From positions 6,560,507 through 6,624,506 of the forward strand of contig NC_066531.1 of NCBI RefSeq assembly GCF_024679095.1: a DNA stretch of 64,000 nt. The letters run 5' to 3'. Origin of the DNA: Eriocheir sinensis. Its lineage: Eukaryota > Arthropoda > Malacostraca > Decapoda > Varunidae. Each line of letters opens with the position of its first letter. The first letter of the stretch is position 1. The notes under the pieces are model-generated. The model saw only the letters and a list, made by a program, of their open reading frames with translations, was not told the origin of the DNA and ran no database searches. Shown piece after piece: positions 1 to 11,881 of the stretch. Made by a program: the position numbers and the translations under genes.

Positions 1-1360
1 GTAAGAAAAATAATCATAGTATATCATTAATATTTATTTACTCCAACAGAAAAAAATGACAGATAATTCAGGGATTAACCCTTAAAGCGCGGGCTTGTTT
101 TACCGTGCCTGTCCTCCCACGTGGGCATATTCAGGTAAAAACATACCTCGCTTATCTTTTTATATCTTCACTTCTACTTATCTCACGTCCCTGAATTAAT
201 TATCATTGTAAAGTACATACCATACATAGCTGGAACTGCCTGAGGGTTGGTTGAGGAGAGAGCAGTAGCTGGTGTAGGGGCTGACTGTCTGGGGCCGGGC
301 TGCGTGGTTATTGGGTCCTTCTCCTCCTCAAGTAACCGGCTGGTTAAGTTCAAAGTGATGCATGTATAAAAAGTGTTAATATGTTAAAAAAATTTAAAGC
401 CATAATAAATATTATTGTATACCATTATTGATTAATGCTGGTACTCCATGCACTGCATTAATAAATTGCATTTAAATAAATAAATAAAATATGGTAACTG
501 TTGATTACAAAAAAAAAAATATTCATACTTCTATACAACAAAGAAAAACAGCTCGTTTGTGGTAAGCACACTGGAAATTGACTTGGGAAACTCCAAGTGA
601 GGGAGAAAATAATTCCAAATTGATCTCTAGATATAGTATGAAAAACAATTAAAATGAAAGATTCTAAATACGTTTCACTCTAAGAAAAATGAAAAAAATG
701 ATGTATGCACGAACATTACTAAAATATGCTCAGCAGCAAATTTAACTCAAGGAATTCGAGAACTTTGCTGTGTGACACACACTAAAAGCATGTACACTCA
801 CGCATGGCAAAAAAAAAAAAAAAAAAAAAGATAAATCATTTGTGAAATTATTTTCATGGCACCTTACATATACCTTTTAGGGTCCCCAACAATCATGGAA
901 ATGTGCAAATCTAGTACAGTCCAGTTTGACAATTATGTTTTCTTCTGCCGAGTAATCATGCAACTTTGCAAGTTGATAAATCCTCGCTATAACAAACTAA
1001 ATGGGGAGAAGGATGTGACATATTAAAAAAATCCAAACTTTTCATATATTACAAACTTTGTTTGGTATATAAGCTTTAAGTTCTCTTTTGGTGTTCATTA
1101 TTGTAACTAAAAATATCCATTCATGACTCCAGATTAAAGGTGATTCACTAAATGACATGAATGAAAGTGTTTGCAATAGGGCGGGCAGATTCTGCCGGCC
1201 CACTAAGGAACTGCCCTGAACTCACCTGCCAGACTTTATCAGTGGTTTCCCACAGACACACAACTGTACCAGAAAAGTTTGTTGAGTTCCGTAAAAGTGA
1301 GGGTTATATAATTTATTTCTCAGTATGTTAATAAACAAAAAAGGTAACCCGATAAATAGC
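1..1360. other. AT-rich non-coding stretch
   Basis: No gene is visible in this stretch. It holds A-runs (for example near 810-830) and AT-rich sequence. Near position 76 there is a TTAACCCTTAAAGCG motif that resembles the start of piggyBac-type elements (TTAA target followed by CCC), but no matching right end was found. Confidence 0.6.
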
Positions 1361-1625
1361 ATCAACAATACGATCTTAAGTGATGAAGTAGCCCATACCC
1401 TTTATCCTTGAAGCTGACAGTCACGAGGGGAGAAGTAGGTGGCCCAACAACGAGGACGTTATCTGGCCGATCGTGGCAGGCTATCCAGCTGTGATAGAGG
1501 AGGAGCTGGACCACCACCTGAAATTGAGGCGCTCCGTGCTGTAGTGAGGCAAGCGACACACATTAGAAATCGAGAGAAACGCGTTTAATTTTTGCGGTGC
1601 TTACAAAACCTTTGCATTGTTACTC

Positions 1626-1740
1626 TCCGAACTGTAATGAGGCAAGCGACATCGGCGGCGAACACTAAGCTACCAATCTTTCATTCCTTCTCCTATCTGC
1701 TTCCTCAGCTTAAACTTACTGATTGTGAAATCATGAGAGT

Positions 1741-1838
<98 letters not shown>

Positions 1839-2075
1839 GAACTGCAATGAGGTAAGCGACATCGGCGGCGAACATCAAGCTGCCAATCTCTCATTCCTTC
1901 TTGGATCTGCTTCCTCAACTTAAACTTACTGATATGTATGTAAGCTGAGGGTTGTCACCTCTCTTTCCCGTTGTGTGGGTGTGTGCAAGTGGTCTCAGCC
2001 CAACTTAAACTTACTGATATGTATGTAAGCTGAGGGTTGTCACCTCTCTTTCCCGTTGTGTGGGTGTGTGTAGTG
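1626..2075. repeat. two nested direct duplications
   Basis: A roughly 97-bp segment beginning TCCGAACTG and ending ACTTACTGAT occurs at about 1626-1722 and again at 1837-1932, with a CT then GT microsatellite between the copies. The end of the second copy runs into another roughly 70-bp segment that is itself repeated (about 1916-1986 and 2001-2070, both containing AAGCTGAGGGTTGTCACC). No coding potential is seen. Confidence 0.75.
1742..1836. repeat. (CT)n then (GT)n microsatellite
   Basis: About 54 bp of CT repeats is followed, after TACTAT, by about 38 bp of GT repeats. The open frames across it are dipeptide repeats and not genes. Confidence 0.95.
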
Positions 2076-2255
2076 GTCTCAGCCCTACCCGAAGATCGGT
2101 CAGTACTAGCTCCGAGTTCATTCCCTAAGGGGAACGGCTGGCTGGGGAACCACCAGCAGACCAATGGGTGAATAACACACACACACAAACACACAAACAC
2201 ATTAGAGAGAGAGAGAGAGAGAGAGAGAATGCGCCCTCTCTCTCTCTCTCTCTAA

Positions 2256-2294
<39 letters not shown>

Positions 2295-2440
2295 CACCCA
2301 TTGGTCTGCTGGTGGTTCCCCAGCCAGCCGTTCCCCTAGGGAATGAGCTCGGAGCTAGTACTGACCGATCTTCGGGTAGGGCTGAGACCACATGCACACA
2401 CCCACACAACGGGAAAGTGAGGTGACAACCCTCAGCTTAC
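1935..2440. repeat. foldback (large inverted repeat)
   Basis: The arm at about 1935-2185 (TGTAAGCTGAGGG through CAATGGGTGAATAACACAC) is the reverse complement of about 2265-2440 (GTGTTATTCACCCATTGG through CCCTCAGCTTACA). The centre holds GA and CT runs that also pair. Flanking AC and GT tracts continue the symmetry. This looks like a foldback or two SINE-like copies head to head; no terminal duplication was identified. Confidence 0.7.
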
Positions 2441-2449
2441 ATTCCGTAC

Positions 2450-2576
2450 CTAATCTGCTGCTTAGGTGAACAGGGGCTACACGTAAAGAGATACGCCCAC
2501 TGCCTCTCCACCGCCCGAGATTCGAACCAGGGTCCTCCGTGTTGTGAGCGTGGCGCTAACCAACTACACCACAGTG

Positions 2577-2580
<4 letters not shown>
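2450..2580 (-). mobile_element. tRNA-derived SINE head (Val-like)
   Basis: Read on the minus strand this segment has a tRNA A box (TGGTGTAGTTGGTTAGCG) and B box (GGTTCGAATC) at normal tRNA spacing. The loop CTCACAA would give a CAC (valine) anticodon. The acceptor stem does not close, so it is a SINE head rather than a working tRNA gene. It abuts a GT microsatellite at 2577-2609. Confidence 0.6.
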
Positions 2581-2599
<19 letters not shown>

Positions 2600-2612
<13 letters not shown>

Positions 2613-2865
2613 CAGCGACGGTGTTGCTCACGTGATCGCCAGCTGTTGCCCTCCTCGAAGGAGCTTAGAGGTCATAGAGATGGACCTTTGGGTAAGGCTG
2701 AGACCTCACACACACCACACAGTCCATCCCCTTGCTCAAGGGGGACAGTATTAAACTGCCAGCTGACAGAGGAAAAACTTTAGCGGTCTAAGTAGGACCT
2801 GAACCAATGCTCTGTCGGGTGACTGAGGAGGTTGCTATCTCTGCACTATACACCTGCCTCCAGCT
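2600..2865. other. SINE-like repetitive spacer
   Basis: The segment contains TGAACCAATGCTCTGTCGGGTG and similar tRNA-like pieces, together with short matches to the CTGAGACC(T/A)CA motif in the foldback at 1935-2440. It is probably degenerate SINE sequence; no gene is seen. Confidence 0.35.
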
Positions 2866-3248
2866 TTAGTTGGAAGCAGACGTGCACCGCTCGCCGCTCT
2901 GCCTCAGCCAGCACCGCATAGCAACGCAGTTAAACTTGTTGCGTTGTTACGCGCTCCCTCCACCCCGCTCGTTACCACTACCTCGTACTGTGCTGCCCGC
3001 CTTTAGCTGTGCGCCGTCCATCCCGCACCAGCGGCCAGCACACTGCTGTGCTGTGTGCACTGTGCACACGCACTGCTTGTGCGTCACCTTTTTGGTGAAG
3101 GACAGTGTTTCCACTGCCACCTTTTACCCCCATCCCATTGTTTAGCTGTGTTTCCGTCGGGGGCGGTTTTGTTTTTAGGTATTTTCTTTATTTTTGTTTC
3201 TGTTATTTATATACTTTATTTTATTTTTGATTCTGTTGCTTCTCCGCC

Positions 3249-5322
3249 ATGGGGAGGCACAAGAAAGGCCGCCGCTGGTCAGCTGGTGGGTCTTCCACCG
3301 TGGCCTCTTTGCCTTCTCCCGGCGCTGCCTCTCGCTCCCCCCCGCCCTCTCTTGGTGTTTCATCCGCCTCCCCCTCTCCCCCGCCCTCTCCTGGCGCTGC
3401 CTCCCGCCCCCGCTCGCCGTCTCCTGGTGCTTCGTCCCGCTCCCCCCCTCCCCCGCCTTCTGACGCTGTTTCTCGCTCCCCCCGTCCTCCTGCCGCCTCT
3501 GCTGGGGGCTCTGGCTGCCCTGCTGTACCTCCCCCCTCTGCCCCTGCCCCTTCTGGTACTGCTGCTGATCGGGACGCCGCTCCCAAACGTTCCCGCTGCT
3601 CTTCCTCCTCATCTGCTACTTCCTCGGATGGCGGTGTGCCTCCTGACGGGCCCCCTTCACCTCCTCTCACGCGAGCCGCCAAGTCGCTGCGGGTCCACGA
3701 CCGCATGGATGCGTCTGACTCGGACCCTCCTTCGTCGTGTGCGTCTGACGTCATAGTTGACAGTGCGGTCATGGATGCCTCTCCTGCCCCACCCGCGCCT
3801 GATGTTGAGCTGTCTGCCGGAGACGCGGAGAGTGAGGAGGGCTGGCAGACAGTCGTGAGAAGACAGCATCGCTCCTCCCAGCCTGCCAGTGATTCTTCCT
3901 CACGGGGACGCTCGCCCCCTCGGCACCCCTCGCCCCAGCCCTCTCTGCCCCACGACCTCAACCCACGCCCGCACCTTCTGCTGCTCTCCACGCTCCGCTT
4001 CCAAAGGTGCTGATTCCGGCGACTCCTGGGTTCGAGTCGACCCTGGACCTCGCCGAGGCACTGGAGATGCAGCTCCAGACCCGCCTCTCTCTCAAGTTTC
4101 TCGAGTCGGGCTGTGTCCTGGTCACCCCTACCGACCGACACCAGCACGATGCTCTCCTCGGGGTGAAGGAGGTCTCCGGTGTCCCGGTGTCACTGCGTGT
4201 GGCTCCTGGTGCGAACACCAAGGGGGTGCTGCTGGCATACCCTGTGGCCATGCCCCTGAAGCCCTGTTGCGCCATCCCCGCGAGCTGGAGGCGGAGCGAT
4301 GCTCGACTCGGGACGGGCCGACGCGCCAGGTGTTCGTCACCGTCGCGGGGCCGCTCCCGGGCACACTGGACTTGGGGAGCTGGGGTGTTTTTTACACTCG
4401 CCCATACAACAGGGAACCGCTCCGCTGCTACAACTGCCAGCAGTTCGGCCACCATCGTGCGAGGTGCACTCGCCCCCCAGTGTGTGGCATATGCTCGGCC
4501 GGCCACGATACGGAGCGGTGCCTGACGAAGTACAAGGCCGGCCAGGACGTCACCAGCAAGTGCCCCAACTGCCACCAGGAACACCACGCCTGGAACAAGA
4601 CCTGTGCCAACCGGCGGGTGCTGGTGGACCAACAGCGCGCCGTCCAACAGCGCTGGGTCGAAACTCATCGGCCTGCTCCACCAGGCACCTTCCGCTGGGG
4701 CAACCAGCAGCCCCCCGTGTCCGCAGTGCCTCCACCTGCGCAGCAGGCACCTCCCGCACCCTCTCCCCCAGCTCCATACGAGGTGAGCTTCCCTGCCCTC
4801 ACTCCTCACCATCAGCCACCTCCTCTGCCGGCCCAGCCCACGCCTGTGCCCGCCGTGCCGCCTCGCGCTCCCGCTCCCCGTGCTCTCGCCGCTCCGTCTC
4901 ACACTCCCGCTCTCCATCCCCCGCCCGCTCTGGCTCCCGTTGCTGCTCCTCCTGGCTGCCTCATCATCACGAGGGAGGTGATGGTGGGCCTTCTGGAGGG
5001 CTTCGGGAGAATCATTGCTACGGCACTGAAGTCAGACGTGGAGCCGCGGGTTTTCTCAGACGCGGCCAAAGAGGTGGTAGGCAGCCTCTTCCCTGTACAA
5101 CCGGCCCCGACGTCTGCACCCCCGCCAGTGCAGCAGACACCCGCGCTGGTGACCCCCAAGCGCGCAGGTCCCTCTGTGCCCCAAGTGACACCACTGCCCC
5201 TCCGTCCCGGTCAGACCACTCAGATGGCACCGCCGCCTCCTCTCGCCTCCCGTTCCGCGGGCGTGCTGCTGGGCTGCCCGTTGCCGCCCCGAGACCCGCG
5301 CACCAGGAAGACGTCCATGTAG
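3249..5322 (+). pseudogene. LINE ORF1, gag-like nucleic-acid-binding protein
   Basis: ORF1 of the I-group LINE, encoding an RNA-binding protein expected to package the element's RNA. The start ATG at 3249 sits in a strong Kozak context (CCGCCATGG). About 250 residues of Ser/Pro/Ala-rich sequence come first. The gag fold follows (VLIPATPGFES at about 4003, KGVLLAYPVAMPL at about 4228). Then come three CCHC-type knuckles: CYNCQQFGHHRARC at about 4429, CGICSAGHDTERC, and CPNCHQEHHAWNKTC at about 4561. A Pro-rich tail ends at TAG 5320-5322. The frame changes twice, near 4000 and near 4258 (before LLRHPRELEAERC), so this copy is broken by two small indels. Confidence 0.85.
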
Positions 5323-8300
5323 GTCCCCACCGCCTCACGGTCCTACAGTGGAACGTCTGTGGCGTCCGCGGGAGAGCGAATCTGCTGCGTGGTGCGCTGG
5401 TGAGAGAGTCCCTGGACGTTGTCCTCCTTCAGGAGACGCTTCTCCCAGAGGGCCGCTTCGCACCATTCCGGGGATACCAGGCCTTTTACCTTCCTGCTGT
5501 CGCCGGTCGGACACGTGGGTGTGGCATCTTGGTCAAGGATTCACTTCCTTGCACTCGAGTGCGTCACCCCGTGGCTTGCGGTGACGGCGTGGAGGTATTG
5601 GCAGTCACCATCCGGCTCCCCCAGATGCAGTTAACTTTCTATTGCATTTACTGCGGGTCGCTTGCGGAGGAGCCCGACTTTGGGGAACTCTTCACCCTCG
5701 CCAGTGATGAGCCTGTTTTTGTCGGGGGAGATTTTAACGCTCACCACGAGCGTTGGGGCAGTGCTAGGCGCAACCGGGCGGGGCGTCTTCTGGCGGCCGC
5801 CCTAGAGAAAGCCCCCCGTGTTTCCCTACTTAACACTGGCGAGCCGACGCACCTCGCGGGCGGAGTCCTTGACCTCTCCTTTGTATCGGAACATTTGGGA
5901 GTTGACGCTGAGTGGTCGCTTCACCACCACCTCGTGAGTGACCACATAGCCTCCTTGATTACCCTCCGCGTCCTGCCACCAGTCCTCCCTCCCCGCCCAC
6001 CCCGCTGGAACATCCGCAAGGCCGACTGGGGGAAGTTCCGCCACTCCCTCTCCGTGTTCTTTAATGTTCATCCCCGCCCCGCTGAAATCGACGCTGCTGA
6101 GGCTCGTCTCGTCGCCGCCTTTCACTCTGCGGCTGACGCGGCAATTCCACTGTCTCGACGTCCTCCTCTCCACCACCGAGACAGATGGTACTATGACGAT
6201 GAGGTCCGGGAGGCAAACCACCGGGTCAACATGGCACGGAGGCTCAACCGTCGCCACAACTCCGAGGCGACCCACCACCTTCTGCGGGCTGCGGTCCGCC
6301 TAGCGCGGATGACGACCAACCGGGTCAAGGAGGAGCACTGGCTCGCCTGGTGCGCCTCCCTTGATAACACCACGCCTGTGTCCCTCCTCTGGCGGAAGAT
6401 CCGCTCGGTTGGCCGAGGGAGTGTTTCGAGGCCGGCACTCCACCCCCGGCCGCAAGAGGAGGCTGAGCGCCTCGCTGTGCTTTTCGCCACCCGGTCTGCC
6501 ACCGCTCGTCTTCCCTCTGCAGTGCGGCTTCAGCAAAGGCGATTGAACCCGGAGAGATGGTTGGCATACCATCAAGCCTGCCTTATGCCCCATCTAGCAG
6601 ACGCGGCCATCACTCTCCAAGAAGTCCGGCGTGCCATCCCGGATCGGTCTACGTCGCCTGGGGATGACAGGGTCAGCTATGGTATGCTCCGCCACGCCGG
6701 CCCTACCATGGAGGCTGAGCTGCTGCACCTTTTCAACGCCTCCTACACCTCCCGCACCGTCCCTACTGCCTGGAAAAGCGCCACCATCGTCCCCATCCCG
6801 AAGGCCGGGGCTGTGGCAGAATACCGCCCGATCTCCCTCATCAGCTGCATCGGGAAAACGATGGAAAGGGTGCTTCTGTCCCGCCTCGAGTGGTCTCTCG
6901 GTCCCCTACATCACCATCTGTTTGCTTTTTGCCGGGGCAAGGGCACGAGGGACTGCGTCACGACACTTCTGTCTGGGATTGTGGGCTGCAAGGCAGTCGC
7001 CGTGTTCCTCGACATCACGAAGGCATTTGAGATGGCCTCCACTCCCGCCATTCTCTCTGTCTTGGCTGCCAAGGGCGTACGTGGCCGTCTCCTCAGCTGG
7101 GTTGGACAGTACTTACAGGGTAGGACGGCGGCGGTCCGTTTCCAGGGCACTACTTCTGCCTCGAGAGGTTTTGAAAACGGTACGCCGCAGGGTGGCATCC
7201 TCAGCCCTCTACTGTTCAACCTTCTGATGGAGCGGCTAGTCGGCCTCCAGGGGAACGGTCATGTCCGCGTTTTGAGCTACGCGGACGACATCGTCATCGT
7301 CGCCTCCGGGCCCTACCATGTAGCTCGGGCTCGCGTCATGCTCCGCCGTGTCCTGAGTTCCTGCTCGGAGCTTGGCCTGGTGCCCAACCCGGCCAAAACG
7401 AGAGCCGTGGCCTTTGGCTATAAGCTCCCTCCTGCCCCCCTGTTTATGGATGACACCCCTGTGCCCTGGGTCCATCAAGTTCCTTACCTGGGCATGCTGC
7501 TTGACTCCCGGCTGTCCTTCAAGCCTTGCGTCGCGTCTGTCCGCGTCAAAATGATGGCCAGGGCTCGTGTCATGAGGGCCATGGCGGGTAGCACCTGTGG
7601 TGCTGGAGACCGGGTCCTCCGCTCCTTCTATGTTGGTGCCGTCCGGTCCTGCCTCGACTATGCTGCGCCCTGCCTAATCACACTGCCGGCCTCCTCCCTT
7701 GCTCCGCTTGAGACTGCTCAGAACTCCGCCCTCCGCACTCTGCTCGGCGCCCCAGGCTGGACCAAGTGCCTCTGCATGCGAGCGGAAGCGTCCCTCTGCT
7801 GTGTCTCGGAGCGTGTCCGGCAGCTCGGGCTTGGGCATCTGGTCGCCCTCCTCCGTACCACGGGGGCTGCTCCTTTAGCGGAACGGGTTCGGAGGCAGCT
7901 CCAACCCAACCCCCCACGCTTCCGACGACAGCCCTGGCAGTCTCGCATCGCCCAGGTCATCCACAGCAACGGCCTGGCGGGCATGCTGACGGCGCCCCTC
8001 GACCTCCCTGTCCCTGCCTATGTACTCCCTCCTCCTTGGACCCCCCGCTCCTTTGATCTCCTTGTTCGGCCACTCTCTACAAAAAAGGCGCTCCTCTCTG
8101 CTGCGGACCTGCGGCGCGAGGCTATAGAGCGCGTCGCTGGACCACTGCCTCCCCGGGCCGTTGTGTATTTCACCGACGGCTCGGTCAACCACCAATCGGG
8201 AGCAGTTGGTGCCGCCTTTGTGGGTGGTGGAGCCACTGGTGCCTTCCGCCTCACTGATGGCTGTTCCTCTACCCAGGCTGAGCTTGCGGCCATCTCGATG

Positions 8301-8968
8301 GCCCTCCTCCACGCCGAAGAGATGTACATAGCGACTCTATGACCGCCCTTCAGGCAATCAACCAGGCCTCCGCCCGCGACAATGTCCGCCTGCTCACCTC
8401 CATCTGGCGAACTCTTGCGGCCTTAGAGGCGGACGGCCGTCGTACAACCCTCAACTGGCTGCCTAGCCACGCAGGCGTTGAGGGCAACGAGGCAGCCGAT
8501 ACGGCGGCGAAGGATGCCACCCTCCTCCCACTAGTCACTGTTCACCTCCCGCCCAGTCTTGGACAGCTCCGGACTCACCTACTCTCTCGGGCAGGGAGCA
8601 GTATCGTCCAGGAAATCGAACGGGCTGTGGCTGTGGAGTCGCCCTCGGGCTGCTGGTACGCGGCCGCCACTGATTTAGGACGCTGGAGACTAGCAATCTC
8701 CCACCCCCGCTCCGTCAGTGTCCCGCTGCACCGCCTCCGATTAGGGTTCAAGTGCCTCTCGGAGCTTGACCCTGACGACATCAGGTGGAGGAAATGTGAG
8801 CACTGCGAGGAGGAACAGGACTGCCCTCTCCTCCACTACCTCCTCGAGTGCCCGCTCACGAGACCCCTCGCTGCCAACCCCGACGGCCTCTCTGCGCCTG
8901 CCCTTCTCTTCCGTCTTGGAGAGGCGGTCCTCACGCAGCTGGTTAAGCGGTATCTCCCCCCCCGTTAG
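5322..8968 (+). pseudogene. LINE ORF2: endonuclease, reverse transcriptase, RNase H
   Basis: The replication polyprotein of the I-group LINE. An apurinic-type endonuclease comes first, with VLQWNVCGVRG (about 5340), LLQETLL, GDFNAHHERWGS (about 5730) and SDHIASL (about 5938). Reverse transcriptase follows, with YRPISLISCIGK (about 6823), FLDITKAFE (motif A), GTPQGGILSPLLF (about 7180) and YADD at 7278-7289. RNase H has YFTDGSVNHQSG (about 8168), TQAELAAI, DSMTALQ and EGNEAAD. The C-terminus carries CEHC with a later HYLLEC. A small deletion near 8325-8336 shifts the frame inside RNase H, between the TQAE and DSMTAL motifs. The reading frame is open far upstream into ORF1 and has no ATG before the first endonuclease motif. 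Confidence 0.88.
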
Positions 8969-9084
8969 TTATTTAGTAATTCTCTTGACGGGCCGTCAAT
9001 AGACAAAGGCCCGTCCCCCCCCCTGGGCCCCAGGGGAAATCTTTATGATGATGATGATGCACTATACTGTCAGTGTAAAGTTTG

Positions 9085-9147
9085 GCGGCCCACCGGGAAT
9101 CGAACCCGAGTTTGCTACTTTAGAGATAGCTGTACTAACCAGTACAC

Positions 9148-9155
<8 letters not shown>
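9085..9155 (-). mobile_element. tRNA-derived SINE head
   Basis: On the minus strand a tRNA-like A box (TGGTGTACTGGTTAG) and B box (GGGTTCGATTCCC) are present at tRNA spacing. The sequence runs directly into a (GT)n tract at 9150-9197 and lies right after the LINE tail. It is not a functional tRNA because the acceptor stem is missing. Confidence 0.55.

Positions 9156-9197
<42 letters not shown>
9150..9197. repeat. (GT)n microsatellite
   Basis: About 48 bp of uninterrupted GT repeats. Confidence 0.95.
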
Positions 9198-9198
<1 letters not shown>

Positions 9199-9199
9199 T

Positions 9200-9856
<657 letters not shown>

Positions 9857-9904
9857 GTAATGACGAACTCATATATGTGATATGTCATGATATGTCATGA
9901 TTGT

Positions 9905-10725
9905 TATCTCAGTCATAGTCGTAGAAGTCTCCTTCAGACACATTTTCTTCGTCAATATCCTGACCATCAGTCTCAGCCTCATCAGCATGAGGATTGCAAC
10001 TTCCATTTGGCTCGGCTGCCATTTCCAGGATACTGTCCCAGTACGTGCGTTGGATATAAGGAGGCACCAAGTCTCCCACAAGTACCTTGAGATCGTCCAC
10101 CTTTGCCTTGGATAAAGGAATGAGTCTCTCATACTTTCTAGGCACATTATATTGGGAGAGGTTGAAAGCTGCGTCTGTTCTAGGATTTGAACCCTTCCCG
10201 ACCCTCACGTGTTCCCCACACCCTTCTCTCAGTGACGTGTAGGTGTTGTCACACAGGTAGCCAGTCTTATTAGTGTGAGACACACGGAAGTAGCAGCATC
10301 AATGAAACGCAAACGAGTTGGGTTTCGGCGAGTGACATATTGTTTCAGAGAGTCAAAGTCCCTAAAATCATCCTGCTGCATATCTACAACCTGAAAAGGA
10401 GTCTCGCTTGACTTCGTGTTCTTGATGATTTCTTTGTGTTCATCAGGTGTGAATATGTAGCTGTGACGCCTCATGTTCTTCTCTATCAGAGCGAAGTCCC
10501 GATCAGCTGCCATGTAATTGTGTCCAGCTGTGAAATAGATGTGAGTAATTTCTTTCAATCGCTTAGAGTGTATCAGAGAGAGATAAAAGATTAGTAGGGT
10601 GAAATTTTTGTTCTGCCCAGAACAGTTGTCAGAAAATATGAAGAGCTTGCAAACATCCTGAGGTACAAAGGTACTGACAAATTTCTGAATACAACTGCAA
10701 ATTTCATTAGCACCCCTTTACGTAA
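9905..10725 (-). pseudogene. DUF7869-like transposon-associated protein, partial
   Basis: The minus-strand frame contains DNCSGQNKNFTLL (10606-10636) and then GHNYMAADRDFALIEKN (about 10510). Both are hallmark motifs of the DUF7869 family, found in proliferated, transposon-associated arthropod and cnidarian proteins; the fold is thought to be RNase H-like. Downstream come YERLIPLSKAKVDDL and an acidic tail. The frame shifts near 10290, between FIDAATS and RVSHTNKTGYLCD, and the N-terminal part is missing, so it is a relic. The function of this family is not established. Confidence 0.6.
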
Positions 10726-10734
10726 TTGATCCAT

Positions 10735-10810
10735 ATAAGAACATAAAAACATAAGAATGTAAGGAGTCTGCAGGAGTCTGGTTTGCCTATAACCACGAGG
10801 CAGCCTTCCT
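10735..10810 (-). mobile_element. CR1-type LINE 3' end fragment
   Basis: About 70 bp (AACATAAGAATGTAAGGAG through ACGAGGCAGC) resembles the 3' end of the CR1 LINE at 19048-19110 in the same orientation. It directly abuts the DUF7869-like relic. Confidence 0.5.
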
Positions 10811-11529
10811 TTCCTTTCCTGTTTCATGCTTAGGCTACGTAAGTGATTCATATCAAAGAAAATGCTTTCCTCTTTCATGACTAGCCTACGACATTAATCC
10901 ATATAAAAAAAAACGCTTTCTTGAAAAGCCAATATAATTTTCATCCATATGAAATAAATTGAGTGATAAAAAAATAACTATAAAAAAGCTACTTTCTTTC
11001 TGACTGGGAGGGGGGCATTCATCATTCATGTCATTAGAAAGGGAAACAGTCTGCAGTCCACTGTCTCCCATAAGTGGCGGTGAGAGACTGCGGGTCTGCG
11101 GGTAACTGGGATGAGCGGCGCGTGACGCTTGTGCCAGAAGCAGCGTTACCAACGAACAGAACGCCTCCCTTCTGAATTCCTAACAAATTGTTATTTTTTC
11201 TCATCTTCTGCTTCTTTTTATGCCTGAACTTTGATGCCACTGTGTTTATAACTATATTTACAATGTAACAAAGAAGAGACAGTGAGTAGGATCCTGAATT
11301 CATTGACTCTATAGGCTTCCCATACAAATGTCATCATCACTCTTGACAGACGACAAAGTAATGACAAGATCTGCATGACTAAGATGAAAAATGAAACATG
11401 AAACGCTATGCTAACTAGGAAAAAAAGATTCGCGGGTGTACATGGCTCAGCAGGTTTATAGGAGTAATGTAAAAATCGTGCTTCCAAGAGGCGTACAGGA
11501 TGTTACCGGATAAGCCGCCTGAGAGGCGT
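10811..11529. other. non-coding stretch
   Basis: No gene or clear repeat is seen. Short open frames on the minus strand have no recognisable motifs. Confidence 0.4.
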
Positions 11530-11881
11530 ACCGCAGTTTACGGGTTAGGGGAAGAACAGTGACCGTCTACCACAGCAGAGTGACCGTCTACCACAGCAGA
11601 GATAGAACGGCCAGAAAGGAAACTGGAGATAAAGGAACAGAGAGAGGGATAGAATCCGAAAGTGGGCAGTTTAGAAAGCAAAGACTTGTGCCAGACTCTG
11701 TCGAAAGCATTCGATATGTCTAGCGCAACTGAGAAAGTTTCACCGAAACGGCTAAGAGAGGATGACCAAGAGTCAGTTAAGAGAGTAAGAAGATCGCCAG
11801 TAGAACGCCCCTTGCGGAACCTATACTGGCAATCAGATAGAAGGTCAGAAATGGTAAGGTGCTTTTGAATCTTCCGGTTAA

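Larger units (their letters stand above)
2878..9059 (+). mobile_element. I-group non-LTR retrotransposon, nearly full length
   Basis: A roughly 6.2-kb LINE. The order is a GC-rich 5' leader, ORF1 (3249-5322, gag-like with zinc knuckles), ORF2 (about 5322-8968, endonuclease, reverse transcriptase, RNase H and a C-terminal Cys-His motif), a short 3' UTR, and a 3' tail of ATG/GAT repeats at 9044-9059 in place of poly(A). An RNase H domain plus a short tandem 3' tail is typical of the I/Nimb/LOA group; I cannot choose the clade without alignment. The 5' boundary is a guess based on where GC-rich sequence begins. The GC content is far above its AT-rich surroundings. Only about three frameshifts are seen, so the copy is fairly young but not active as it stands. 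Confidence 0.85.

Noticed and set aside
3221..4147. Long minus-strand open frame over the LINE ORF1
   Set aside because: It is the antisense of a GC-rich, Pro/Ser-coding region; high GC removes stops on the opposite strand and no motif is present.
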